Made by a program: the position numbers and the translations under genes. The notes under the pieces were generated by a model. That model made no database searches, had not been told where the DNA came from, and saw only the letters and a list, made by a program, of their open reading frames with translations. From Nitrosomonadaceae bacterium (lineage in GTDB: Bacteria > Pseudomonadota > Gammaproteobacteria > Burkholderiales > Nitrosomonadaceae), in NCBI GenBank assembly GCA_919902625.1, contig CAKKRO010000081.1, positions 1 through 8,753 on the forward strand: a stretch of 8,753 nucleotides of DNA, given 5' to 3'. Shown in pieces: positions 1 through 6,808 of the stretch. Numbering within the stretch: the stretch's first letter is position 1; every line of letters begins with the position of its first letter.

Positions 1-57
1 TCATCATGAGAAACCCGAAAATAATTCGTATCGTATTTGTACCAAACCACGCTATGA

Positions 58-879
58 CTAGAAATTCCCCAATTTAATTTCTGAACCACCGGTTTTTCTG
101 ACAATATCCAATGCAATATCGGCATATTCAGCAAACTCAAGCGCATCTTCTTCATCAACCGGTGTTACCAGCACAAAATCCGCGTGTTTGCGGGCTTCTT
201 CTTTCCTGCCTTCGTCATACAGCACTTCAGCATAAAAAGCCCGCGTAATGATATCGTTTGGAAAGAGCTCATGCGCCCGTTTAAGATGGGTCAGCGCTTT
301 CTGGTTACTGCCAAAACTGATCGGGAATCCCGGCAGTTTGTAGTACATACGGCCCAATGCCCTATGCCCGCCGGCATCCTCATACTTTTCATCCAGCGCG
401 ACCACTCTCAATAACATTTTCTCCATCGGCCGGAGCATTCTAAGCGCATTCAATATACCGGTATCTTTAGCCAGTTTTCCCATTGCGGCGGCTTTCCAAT
501 AAAGACCGCCGATATCATTCGCGTCCAGCGCAAGCGCATGATCGGCGATTGCAACACAATTCTCAAACAGTTGAATACGCCTGTTCTTGTCCATTTCGAG
601 TTGGGCATTCATAAATTCGAGGCGGGAAAGCTGAGCAATGACCGCTGGTTCCCTGGAGTTCTTGGCAAGATCCCGGAGCCAGTGGATTGTTGCCATAAGA
701 AACGGTTTATCGATGGCATATCGCCGGACAGCCAGCTCAATTCTTTGTTTATTCTCCAGAGTCAGTAATGCGGGAGAAACACCTTGTGCAAAAGCCGGTC
801 CGGCGAAACAGGCAACTGCAATCAGCATGACTATGAACAGGACAAATCTTCTCTCCAGCGGTAACATATTCGATTTCAT
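58..879 (-). CDS. Secreted TPR-repeat protein of unknown function
   Basis: The product is a 273-residue exported protein. Residues 1-31 form a signal peptide: basic residues at R10-R11, a hydrophobic core at about 12-27, and a good signal peptidase I site A-F-A before Q32. C24 sits in a weak lipobox-like context (AVAC), so a lipoprotein is a less likely alternative. The mature part is almost wholly alpha-helical, with TPR-like helix pairs. The clearest are around residues 104-135 (C/A-x-A-L-A-L-D-A-N-D-I followed by Y-W-K-A-A) and 190-225 (A-L-T-H-L-K-R-A-H-E-L-F-P-N-D then A-x-Y-A-E-V-L). This layout resembles the TRAP-transporter TatT-like periplasmic TPR family, but I cannot confirm membership. 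TPR proteins usually act as scaffolds, so no enzyme activity is proposed. The gene is divergent from mfd. The start at 879 gives a complete signal peptide; M5 is a possible alternative. No strong Shine-Dalgarno sequence is visible. Confidence 0.85.
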   Translation of the reverse strand: MKSNMLPLERRFVLFIVMLIAVACFAGPAFAQGVSPALLTLENKQRIELAVRRYAIDKPFLMATIHWLRDLAKNSREPAVIAQLSRLEFMNAQLEMDKNRRIQLFENCVAIADHALALDANDIGGLYWKAAAMGKLAKDTGILNALRMLRPMEKMLLRVVALDEKYEDAGGHRALGRMYYKLPGFPISFGSNQKALTHLKRAHELFPNDIITRAFYAEVLYDEGRKEEARKHADFVLVTPVDEEDALEFAEYADIALDIVRKTGGSEIKLGNF

Positions 880-1101
880 GAAATCACTCAGGTTAATCCG
901 GCAAACAGGCTGCTTTCTTGATCAAGGATTTATATTCTACGACAGATATTGGTCTTTTTACGTTTTAAAAAAAATTGGCCGCCAATGCGACTGAGGCAGA
1001 TCAGAAGATGGCACAAAACTGGCTTATAATATCCGGCTTTTAGCTTAGGGTTAGTCTTTTGACCGAATCATTTTTTAGCACTGCCAGACTAACACTATAA
1101 A
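880..1101. promoter_or_regulatory. Divergent intergenic region between the TPR gene and mfd
   Basis: This 222-base gap separates two divergent genes and must hold both promoters. For mfd, a perfect TATAAT lies at 1025-1030, but no good -35 box sits 16-18 bases upstream and it has no TG extension. It is about 70 bases before the start codon. A perfect 6-bp inverted repeat with one central base (ATTGGC, C, GCCAAT) spans 974-986 and could be a regulator site. The TPR side is AT-rich around 930-945, but I see no convincing promoter there. No RNA gene is recognisable. Confidence 0.4.
1025..1030 (+). promoter_or_regulatory. Candidate -10 box for mfd
   Basis: The hexamer TATAAT matches the sigma-70 consensus exactly. 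The base stretch 17 bases upstream (cagaag) does not resemble TTGACA, so the promoter would be weak at -35 or need an activator. This is a sequence match only. Confidence 0.35.
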
Positions 1102-4100
1102 ATGCAACAACACATTCTACCCACACCCGGCACCCTGTTACGCTACGCTGATTTTGACGGCTCAAGCGACTCGCTGTTTCTCGCGCAACTGGCCCAACAG
1201 GCGAAACCCGTCACTATCATCACCGCCAATGCGCTGGATGCGCAAAGATTATTGGAAGAGATCCCTTACTTTGCACCTGAATTAAAAGCACATCTGCTCC
1301 CGGATTGGGAAACCCTTCCCTATGATACTTTCTCACCGCACCATGATCTCGTTTCAGAACGGCTGGCCGCACTCTACCAGCTAATGAATGGCGCCTGCGA
1401 TGTGCTGATCGTGCCATTGACCACGGCACTCTATCGCATGCTGCCACGCGAGTATCTCGCCGCCCATACTTTTTTCCTTAAACAAGGTTCTGTGCTGGAT
1501 CTGGCCGGATTGCGCAGCCAACTGACTCTGGCTGGCTATTCGCATGTCACACAAGTGTTCTCACCGGGAGAATACAGCGTGCGGGGAGGGCTGATCGACT
1601 TGTTTCCGATGGGCAGTCCGCTGCCTTATCGTATCGATTTGCTGGACAACGAAATAGACACCATCCGCACCTTCGATGTCGATACCCAGCGTAGCATTTA
1701 TCCGGTCAACGAAATCCGCCTGTTGCCTGCGCGTGAATTTCCATTGGATGAAGCCGGACGCACCTGCTTCCGGGGTAATTTCCGCGAGAAATTCGAGGGC
1801 GATCCCTCCAAAAAACAAATCTACAAAGATATCAGCAAAGGGCTGACACCCGCCGGTATCGAATATTATCTGCCGCTGTTCTTTGAACAGACTGCAACCT
1901 TATTTGATTATTTGCCGGAAAATACGCTGCTCTGTCTGCATCAGGATGTCCGTCCCGTCATTGACGAATTCTGGCGCGATACCCAATCCCGCTATCAACT
2001 GTTACGCGCTGATATTGATCGACCCTTGCTGCCGCCGCATGAGTTATTCCTATCCAGTGATAGCTTCTTTGGCAGGTTAAAACCCTATGCGCGTATTGAA
2101 ATCTTGTCCAATGGGCAGGATCTCAAGCTGGCTGCGGTAAAATCAACCAGCCTGTTGCCCTCTGTCCAGGTTAACCGGCACGCGGGAAATCCGCTGGAAA
2201 AACTGACTGCATTTGTGACTCGTTTCACCCAATCGGGTGGACGCATCCTGTTGCTGGCGGAAAGTATGGGAAGGCGTGAATTGATCGCTGAGTACCTGAA
2301 TCAGTATGATCTGCACCCGGATAGCTGTCAGGATTACGCACTGTTTCTGAACAGCTCTCAACCCTTTATGCTGACCGTTGCGCCCCTGCACACCGGTTTT
2401 ATACTGGAACAGGCACAACTTGCTTTCATCACCGAGAGCGAACTGTATTCGACGCATGTGTATGGACGGCGTGAACGCGAATCGCGCAAGACCACATCGA
2501 CCGATAATATTCTGCGTGATCTGTCAGAAATCAAACCGGGTGATCCGGTGGTGCATGAACAGCATGGCATCGGCCGTTATCTGGGTCTGGTCAGCATGGA
2601 TGCGGGTGAAGGTGAACCTGGCGAGTTGAGTGAATTTTTGTCACTCGAATATGAAGGCGGCGACAAACTGTACGTGCCCGTTTCACAGCTTTATCTGATT
2701 GGGCGATACAGCGGCGCGGCGCCGGAATCCGCGCCATTGCACAAGCTGGGCAGCAGCCAATGGGACAAAGCCAAGCGCAAAGCCATGCAGCAGGTGCGCG
2801 ACACAGCGGCGGAGCTACTTAATCTATATGCCCAGCGCGCAGCCCGTGAAGGCCATGCGTTTGGTCTCAGGCCGCATGATTACGATGCTTTTGCCGAAGG
2901 ATTTGGTTTTGAGGAAACAGCGGATCAGGCTGCGGCCATCAAGGCTGTGATTGAAGATTTAACTTCCGGGAAGCCGATGGACCGGCTGATTTGCGGCGAT
3001 GTCGGATTCGGCAAGACCGAAGTGGCCTTACGCGCCGCTTTTATTGCGGTAGCCGATGGCAAACAGGTCGCGGTTCTGGTGCCTACCACGCTGCTGGCTG
3101 AGCAGCATTTCCATAATTTCTCCGATCGCTTCGGCCTGATTGCCGATCAATGGCCGGTCAAAATTGCCGAACTGTCGCGCTTCCGTTCCGCCAAGGAACA
3201 AACTCTGGCGTTAGCCGGCCTGGCCAAAGGGGAAATCGACATTATTATCGGCACGCACAAATTGTTGCAGAAAGATGTTCAATTCAAGAATCTGGGCCTG
3301 GTCATTATCGATGAAGAACACCGTTTCGGCGTGCGGCAGAAAGAACAGCTTAAAAAATTGCGCGCGGAAGTAGACGTGCTGACGCTCACCGCCACGCCCA
3401 TTCCGCGCACATTGGCCATGTCACTGGAAGGCTTGCGTGATTTTTCCATCATCGCCACAGCCCCCCAACGCCGCCTGGCCATCAAAACCTTTGTCAGCAG
3501 TTTTTCCATGGGCATCATCCGTGAAGCCTGCTTGCGTGAACTGAAACGCGGCGGACAAATCTATTTTCTGCACAACGAAGTCAATACGATTCAGCTCATG
3601 TACGAAAAACTGTCCGGTCTGCTACCCGAAGCGCGCATTAATGTCGCTCACGGACAAATGCCGGAACGCGACCTGGAGCATGTCATGCGGGATTTTTATC
3701 AGCAGCGTTTTAATATCCTGTTGTGCACCACCATCATCGAAACCGGCATTGATATCCCCAGCGCCAACACCATCATCATCAACAATGCGCATAAGTTTGG
3801 CCTGGCGCAATTGCATCAGTTACGCGGCCGGGTGGGCCGCTCGCATCACCAGGCTTACGCTTACCTGCTGACACCGGGCGAAGAAGCGCTCGGATCGCTC
3901 GCTAAAAAGCGCCTGGAAGCCATTCAAGCCATGGAAGAACTCGGCTCAGGCTTTTATCTCGCCATGCATGACCTGGAAATTCGCGGCGCCGGTGCAGTCT
4001 TGAGTGAATCACAAAGTGGAGAGATGCAGGAAATCGGCTTCAGCTTGTACAATTCCATGCTGGATACAGCCATCAAATCCCTGAAAGAAGGGCGCGAGCC

Positions 4101-4563
4101 GGATATGCAGCACCCATTAGGCGTTGCGACCGAAATCAATCTTCATGTCCCGGCTTTACTGCCGGAAGATTATTGCCACGACATTCACGAGCGGTTGGTG
4201 CTGTACAAGCGCATGGCCAATTGCATTGATGACGAGCAACTCGACGACATGCAACGTGAACTGGTCGACCGCTTCGGCCTGCTGCCCAATCCAGCGCGTG
4301 CATTACTCGATTGCCACCGCCTGCGCATCGCCGCTAAACCGCTCGGCATTACCCGCATCGACGCCAGCGCGGAAAGTATCCTGATCCAGTTTATTCCCAA
4401 TCCGCCGGTGAATCCGGCGGAAATCATCAAACTGATTCAAAGCAGCCGTGAGTATTCGCTCTCTGGCCCGGATCGTTTGAAAATTCAGGTGCAGATTGCG
4501 GATGTGAATAAGCGGGTGATGCGGGTTAGGGAGTTGATGCAGAAGTTGGGGGTGAATGGTTGA
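1102..4563 (+). CDS. mfd: Transcription-repair coupling factor Mfd
   Basis: Mfd is an ATP-driven DNA translocase. It pushes RNA polymerase stalled at lesions off the template and recruits UvrA for nucleotide excision repair. At 1153 residues it has the usual full length (about 1150). The N-terminal UvrB-like part is recognisable from L-P-D-W-E-T-L-P-Y-D near residues 66-75 and G-E-Y-S-V-R-G-G-L-I-D-L-F-P near 155-168. The CarD-like RNA polymerase interacting domain covers about residues 474-545, beginning E-I-K-P-G-D-P-V-V-H. The RecG-like translocase has Walker A G-D-V-G-F-G-K-T-E at 632-640, the D-E-E-H box at 737-740, T-A-T-P-I-P-R-T in motif III, and Q-L-R-G-R-V-G-R at 906-913. The C-terminal TRCF domain follows (about 980-1100). 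The ATG at 1102 gives the expected N-terminus, although no clear Shine-Dalgarno sequence precedes it. No frameshift or missing motif is seen. There is no obvious terminator behind it, so some read-through into the cassette genes is possible. Confidence 0.98.
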   Translation: MQQHILPTPGTLLRYADFDGSSDSLFLAQLAQQAKPVTIITANALDAQRLLEEIPYFAPELKAHLLPDWETLPYDTFSPHHDLVSERLAALYQLMNGACDVLIVPLTTALYRMLPREYLAAHTFFLKQGSVLDLAGLRSQLTLAGYSHVTQVFSPGEYSVRGGLIDLFPMGSPLPYRIDLLDNEIDTIRTFDVDTQRSIYPVNEIRLLPAREFPLDEAGRTCFRGNFREKFEGDPSKKQIYKDISKGLTPAGIEYYLPLFFEQTATLFDYLPENTLLCLHQDVRPVIDEFWRDTQSRYQLLRADIDRPLLPPHELFLSSDSFFGRLKPYARIEILSNGQDLKLAAVKSTSLLPSVQVNRHAGNPLEKLTAFVTRFTQSGGRILLLAESMGRRELIAEYLNQYDLHPDSCQDYALFLNSSQPFMLTVAPLHTGFILEQAQLAFITESELYSTHVYGRRERESRKTTSTDNILRDLSEIKPGDPVVHEQHGIGRYLGLVSMDAGEGEPGELSEFLSLEYEGGDKLYVPVSQLYLIGRYSGAAPESAPLHKLGSSQWDKAKRKAMQQVRDTAAELLNLYAQRAAREGHAFGLRPHDYDAFAEGFGFEETADQAAAIKAVIEDLTSGKPMDRLICGDVGFGKTEVALRAAFIAVADGKQVAVLVPTTLLAEQHFHNFSDRFGLIADQWPVKIAELSRFRSAKEQTLALAGLAKGEIDIIIGTHKLLQKDVQFKNLGLVIIDEEHRFGVRQKEQLKKLRAEVDVLTLTATPIPRTLAMSLEGLRDFSIIATAPQRRLAIKTFVSSFSMGIIREACLRELKRGGQIYFLHNEVNTIQLMYEKLSGLLPEARINVAHGQMPERDLEHVMRDFYQQRFNILLCTTIIETGIDIPSANTIIINNAHKFGLAQLHQLRGRVGRSHHQAYAYLLTPGEEALGSLAKKRLEAIQAMEELGSGFYLAMHDLEIRGAGAVLSESQSGEMQEIGFSLYNSMLDTAIKSLKEGREPDMQHPLGVATEINLHVPALLPEDYCHDIHERLVLYKRMANCIDDEQLDDMQRELVDRFGLLPNPARALLDCHRLRIAAKPLGITRIDASAESILIQFIPNPPVNPAEIIKLIQSSREYSLSGPDRLKIQVQIADVNKRVMRVRELMQKLGVNG

Positions 4564-4602
4564 GAATAGCCTTCTCCACCGGCTTACGAAACCGACAGAG
4601 TA

Positions 4603-4611
4603 TGCTATATT
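4603..4611 (+). promoter_or_regulatory. Candidate extended -10 promoter ahead of the cassettes
   Basis: The stretch TGC-TATATT at 4603-4611 fits an extended -10 element. A poor -35 (CTTACG, 4583-4588) lies 17 bases upstream. It would place a transcription start near 4618, ahead of the small leader ORF and the first cassette gene. Gene cassettes usually lack their own promoter, so a promoter here would matter. The match is modest. Confidence 0.3.
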
Positions 4612-4640
4612 AAAAAATGAATTGACGCATTTTCATGAAT

Positions 4641-4717
4641 AGGAAGGGGGTAGCATGTTAATTTCCGAAGTAAGTTCTATTCTTGACGTATTCTCTTGCG
4701 TCATTTCGGACGTCTAA
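4641..4717 (+). CDS. Possible 20-residue leader ORF with strong RBS
   Basis: A purine-rich Shine-Dalgarno stretch (AGGAAGGGGG, 4641-4650) is followed four bases later by ATG at 4655. The frame runs 20 codons (MLISEVSSILDVFSCVISDV) to TAA at 4715-4717. This ribosome binding site is stronger than those of the long genes around it. The stop lies six bases before the integron crossover-type motif GTTAAGC (4723-4729) and 27 bases before the first cassette gene. The arrangement recalls the short ORF in the attI1 site of class 1 integrons, which helps translation of the first cassette. That role here is inference; the peptide itself is unrecognised. The coding part is 4655-4717 and the entry includes the RBS. 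Confidence 0.35.
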
Positions 4718-4729
4718 TTTTAGTTAAGC
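4712..4729 (+). other. Integron-type crossover site at the left cassette boundary (hairpin-less)
   Basis: GTTAAGC at 4723-4729 fits the core GTTRRRY, in which integrases cut after the first G. It is preceded by GTCTAAT at 4712-4718, a near match to the RYYYAAC core. Only four bases lie between the two boxes, so no attC stem-loop can form. This could be an attI-like or secondary site, or an attC that lost its central hairpin. Its role as the left edge of cassette 1 rests on the intact attC at the other end of the same cassette. Confidence 0.5.
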
Positions 4730-5392
4730 CCGAGGAATACTCCTGTGGCCATTCAACACAAATCCGCTTCCCCGCACTTGAATTATTTCTCATGTCTTGA
4801 GGATGACTTGCTGGTGCTATCACGATGGATTGAATTCTCAGAAAACAATGAATCTGTATATTCAATCGAATTGGCTAGATTGCTAATGACCGCCGCTGCT
4901 GAGGTCGATGTTGTTGCAAAGGCCATCTGTGCCACGATTGATAAACAGCGTAAAGCCGAAAGCATCAACATCTACCAACAGGTTCTCATTCAAGCGCTCC
5001 CTATGCTTCCCAGCGCGCAAGTAGATATGCCTCGTTTTGGTTTATCCTTTCACCCATGGGCAAACTGGGCAACACCAAAAACACCACCAGACTGGTGGCA
5101 GGGTAACAACAAAGTGAAACACCAGCGGCATACGCACTTTGATCGAGCAAGTCTCAAAAATGTTCTTGATTCTGTTGCTGGTCTGCTTGTGCTTTTGTTG
5201 TTGTACCACAGCAAAGACGAGTCATATTTTCCAATAACCCCGCGACTGTTCGCTCCAAGAACTTTTTCAATTACTGAAGGCAACAGTATTCGCCTTCTTA
5301 TTCCAGACGGAGCAACTCTGCCATGGATTTAACATGGCGCTCAACTCGGACCACCAAAATGCTGCGCATTCTGGTGTCCGGTTAGCTCTACG
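4724..5392 (+). mobile_element. Integron gene cassette 1
   Basis: The unit runs from the TTRRRY start (4724) to the G of the next GTTAGGC (5392). It holds one promoterless gene in the sense direction and ends in an intact attC site (5327-5398) that overlaps the gene's stop codon. This compact plan is typical of integron cassettes: a short 5' leader of 21 bases, a single ORF, then attC at the end. No integrase gene is in the window, so present mobility would need an integrase acting in trans. Confidence 0.8.
4745..5332 (+). CDS. Cassette-encoded hypothetical protein, possibly HEPN-like
   Basis: The product is a 195-residue protein that I do not firmly recognise. The start is GTG at 4745, supported by a GAGGA Shine-Dalgarno sequence at 4732-4736 with eight bases of spacing. 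The stop TAA lies inside the attC R'' box, as is common in cassettes. The N-terminal half is predicted helical (L-A-R-L-L-M-T-A-A-A-E-V-D-V-V-A-K-A). A conserved-looking block follows at about residues 118-155: P-P-D-W-W-x-x-N-N-K-V-K-H-x-R, then F-D-R-A-S-L-K-N-V-L-D-S-V-A-G-L and a very hydrophobic leucine run. The N-K-V-K-H-x-R patch followed by a helix resembles HEPN-type helical proteins, but the classical R-x4-6-H pair is not clear. No signal peptide is seen. The leucine run is short and looks like a buried helix, though a membrane contact cannot be excluded. Function unknown; expression probably depends on an upstream promoter. Confidence 0.85.
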   Translation: MAIQHKSASPHLNYFSCLEDDLLVLSRWIEFSENNESVYSIELARLLMTAAAEVDVVAKAICATIDKQRKAESINIYQQVLIQALPMLPSAQVDMPRFGLSFHPWANWATPKTPPDWWQGNNKVKHQRHTHFDRASLKNVLDSVAGLLVLLLLYHSKDESYFPITPRLFAPRTFSITEGNSIRLLIPDGATLPWI

Positions 5393-5398
5393 TTAGGC
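5327..5398 (+). other. attC: Integron attC recombination site (59-base element)
   Basis: The site begins with the R'' box ATTTAAC (5327-5333) and ends with the R' box GTTAGGC (5392-5398), which pair through Watson-Crick and G-T pairs. Inside, GCT-AAC-CGGA (5339-5350) pairs with TCCG-GTT-AGC (5377-5386), leaving C5342 and T5346 unpaired. CACCA (5352-5356) pairs with TGGTG (5372-5376), leaving C5351 bulged. AATGC pairs with GCATT around a TGC loop (5358-5370). Unpaired bases on one arm are the known signature by which integrases choose the bottom strand of attC. At 72 bases the length is normal. This is the firmest evidence for an integron origin in the window. Confidence 0.9.
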
Positions 5399-6189
5399 CT
5401 CTCCATGTCCTCTGATATTTGCATTTGGTGCCTTCAGCATGCTGATGGAAAGGATGAGGAACACATCATCCCTGAAGCGCTTGGTTGCCCGCCAGGTTTC
5501 GTTCTTCCGGGTACTGTCGTATGTAGGAAGTGCAACAACGGGCTTGCAGACCTAGATAGCGCTGTGATTGATGAATTCGACTTTCGAGCGTTTATGGCTG
5601 GCGTACCAAGAAAGAAAGGGCGCCCACCGGCCGTTCGCAGTCGAGGAAACGTAGTGGGCACCATTGAGAAAGATGGCCCTGCGATTTCCTTCAATATGGA
5701 CCCGGTGCCCGTTACGGCGCATGATGGATCGCGCTTAGCTCCCTACAGGGGATCAAAGCGTGATATTCGTGCCACATTCACGCATGACGGAAATCTCGCA
5801 AGAATCAGCTTCGATGTTCCATTCGGACAGAATCGAAAGTTCCTACGAGGCATCACGAAAATCGCCTTCTCATCCCTGGCGTACTTTTTAGGTGCGCAGC
5901 TTGCTCGAAGTCCAGCATTTTTCTCGGTTCGGCGTTTCGTTAAGCATGGCGAAGGCGATCGCCACGTTTTGATTACATCGAGTGACGACAATCACTATTC
6001 CAATTGCGTGTGGCCACCATACATTTCGCCCTCTGGAGACTACACAGTTACCTTCAGGCTAGCGTCCATTAAGTTTCTGGTCGACTTGAGCGAAGAGGAA
6101 TCGTATATTAGGACATTTCAAGCAACAGCCCAAAAATGTCTTGGAGAAAAGAATTGGTGCATTCTACCGGTGGAAGCCTAATTTGGACG
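5393..6189 (+). mobile_element. Integron gene cassette 2
   Basis: The cassette starts with TTAGGC right after the attC of cassette 1. It has a very short leader (the ATG follows at 5405) and ends around the GTTAGCA motif at 6189-6195. Its own R'' box GCCTAAT (6176-6182) contains the exact complement of TTAGGC, as expected for a cassette whose two ends form one attC when circular. The hairpin between R'' and R' is missing, so this cassette may no longer be excisable. Confidence 0.65.
5405..6181 (+). CDS. HNH endonuclease, HNH_5-type
   Basis: The product is a 258-residue protein with an N-terminal zinc-bound HNH (beta-beta-alpha-metal) nuclease fold. The zinc knuckles are C6-x2-C9 and C40-x2-C43. 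The catalytic signature is E19-H20 in E-E-H-I-I-P-E-A-L-G, with N44-N45 just after the second knuckle. This C-x2-C / EHIIPEALG / C-R-x-C-N-N pattern is typical of the HNH_5 family. The rest (about 60-258) looks like a family-specific substrate or regulatory region, with a helical patch K-F-L-R-G-I-T-K-I-A-F-S-S-L-A-Y-F-L-G at about 147-165. Its target is unknown; such proteins occur in mobile and defence contexts. The stop codon lies within the cassette R'' box, and the start is 13 bases after the crossover G with no clear Shine-Dalgarno sequence. All visible catalytic residues are intact. Confidence 0.9.
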   Translation: MSSDICIWCLQHADGKDEEHIIPEALGCPPGFVLPGTVVCRKCNNGLADLDSAVIDEFDFRAFMAGVPRKKGRPPAVRSRGNVVGTIEKDGPAISFNMDPVPVTAHDGSRLAPYRGSKRDIRATFTHDGNLARISFDVPFGQNRKFLRGITKIAFSSLAYFLGAQLARSPAFFSVRRFVKHGEGDRHVLITSSDDNHYSNCVWPPYISPSGDYTVTFRLASIKFLVDLSEEESYIRTFQATAQKCLGEKNWCILPVEA

Positions 6190-6195
6190 TTAGCA
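6176..6195 (+). other. Truncated attC-like site at the end of cassette 2
   Basis: An R''-like box GCCTAAT (6176-6182) overlaps the HNH gene stop. It is followed after only six bases by GTTAGCA (6189-6195), an imperfect R' core. No inverted repeat lies between, unlike the intact attC at 5327-5398. GTTAGC also matches the inner L' sequence of that intact site (5381-5386), so a deletion inside the attC is one explanation. The REP of the transposase element begins three bases later, which makes a link between the loss and that element possible but unproven. Confidence 0.5.
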
Positions 6196-6197
6196 CG

Positions 6198-6227
6198 GTA
6201 GGTTGGGGTGAGCCCGCGAACCCCAAC
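6198..6227 (+). repeat. REP sequence, left copy
   Basis: The tetranucleotide GTAG (6198-6201) is followed by an 8-bp perfect hairpin stem, GTTGGGGT (6202-6209) with ACCCCAAC (6220-6227), around a 10-base loop. GTAG next to an imperfect or perfect hairpin is the recognition signature of RAYT proteins. Its inverted partner lies behind the gene. Confidence 0.85.
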
Positions 6228-6271
6228 ATAAACGACAAACGTTAATATCGTAAACAAGGAAATGATCAGTC

Positions 6272-6805
6272 ATGCGATACAGGCGTGCCGATGTAAAAGG
6301 CGGAAGCTATTTCTTTACGGTAAATCTTGCGCAACGTCACCTGCGCTTGTTATCGGATCATGTGGAAATTTTGCGCGAGGCTGTCAAAACGGTAAAACAG
6401 CGGCATCCCTTTCACATTGATGCCTTCGTCGTTTTGCCGGATCATTTGCATGCGATATGGACTTTACCGCTGGACGATGCGGATTTTGCCACCCGGTGGA
6501 TGCTGATCAAATCCGGTTTCTCGCGTCGTATCGCCATCAACGAACGCCGCAGCGCAAGCCGGATTTCCAAAGGAGAACGCGGCATTTGGCAGCGCAGGTA
6601 TTGGGAGCATTTGATCCGCGATGACGCGGATTTTGAACGGCATGTCGATTACGTGCATTACAATCCGGTAAAGCATGGCCACGTCAGCCAAGCAAGCGAA
6701 TGGCCTTATTCGAGCATTCACCGGTATATCAAAGCTGGGATCATTGCAAATGATTGGGGCGGTGGCATCGATAGCAACGGTGAAAGCGGTTATGGCGAAC
6801 GGTGA
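6272..6805 (+). CDS. REP-associated tyrosine transposase (RAYT, Y1 HUH family)
   Basis: This 177-residue protein belongs to the Y1 transposase superfamily, which cuts single-stranded DNA and forms a 5'-phosphotyrosine link. The HUH metal-binding motif is H58-L59-H60 in V-V-L-P-D-H-L-H-A-I-W. The nucleophile is most likely Y127 in H-V-D-Y-V-H-Y-N-P-V-K-H-G, as in other RAYTs. The N-terminal G-G-S-Y-F-F-T-V-N-L (10-19) and R-G-I-W-Q-R-R-Y-W-E-H (103-113) blocks are also family features. The C-terminal W-P-Y-S-S-I-H-R-Y is typical of RAYT tails. The length matches the family (about 150-180). ATG 6272 is preceded by an AAGGAA Shine-Dalgarno-like stretch about ten bases upstream; an earlier ATG at 6262 is out of frame. 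All catalytic residues are present, so the gene looks active. Confidence 0.93.
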   Translation: MRYRRADVKGGSYFFTVNLAQRHLRLLSDHVEILREAVKTVKQRHPFHIDAFVVLPDHLHAIWTLPLDDADFATRWMLIKSGFSRRIAINERRSASRISKGERGIWQRRYWEHLIRDDADFERHVDYVHYNPVKHGHVSQASEWPYSSIHRYIKAGIIANDWGGGIDSNGESGYGER

Positions 6806-6808
6806 AAA

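Noticed and set aside
1..57. Start codon of another minus-strand gene at 2-7 (ATGATG)
   Set aside because: Only a couple of codons would be visible and no convincing RBS precedes them, so no gene can be claimed.
1220..4430. Many ORFs in other frames inside mfd
   Set aside because: They are shadow frames of a full-length, motif-complete Mfd protein.
4564..4640. Rho-independent terminator after mfd
   Set aside because: No stable stem followed by a T-run could be found; the T-poor sequence argues against it.
4622..4656. TTGACG at 4622 or 4683 as a -35 box
   Set aside because: No -10-like hexamer lies at 16-18 bases from either one.
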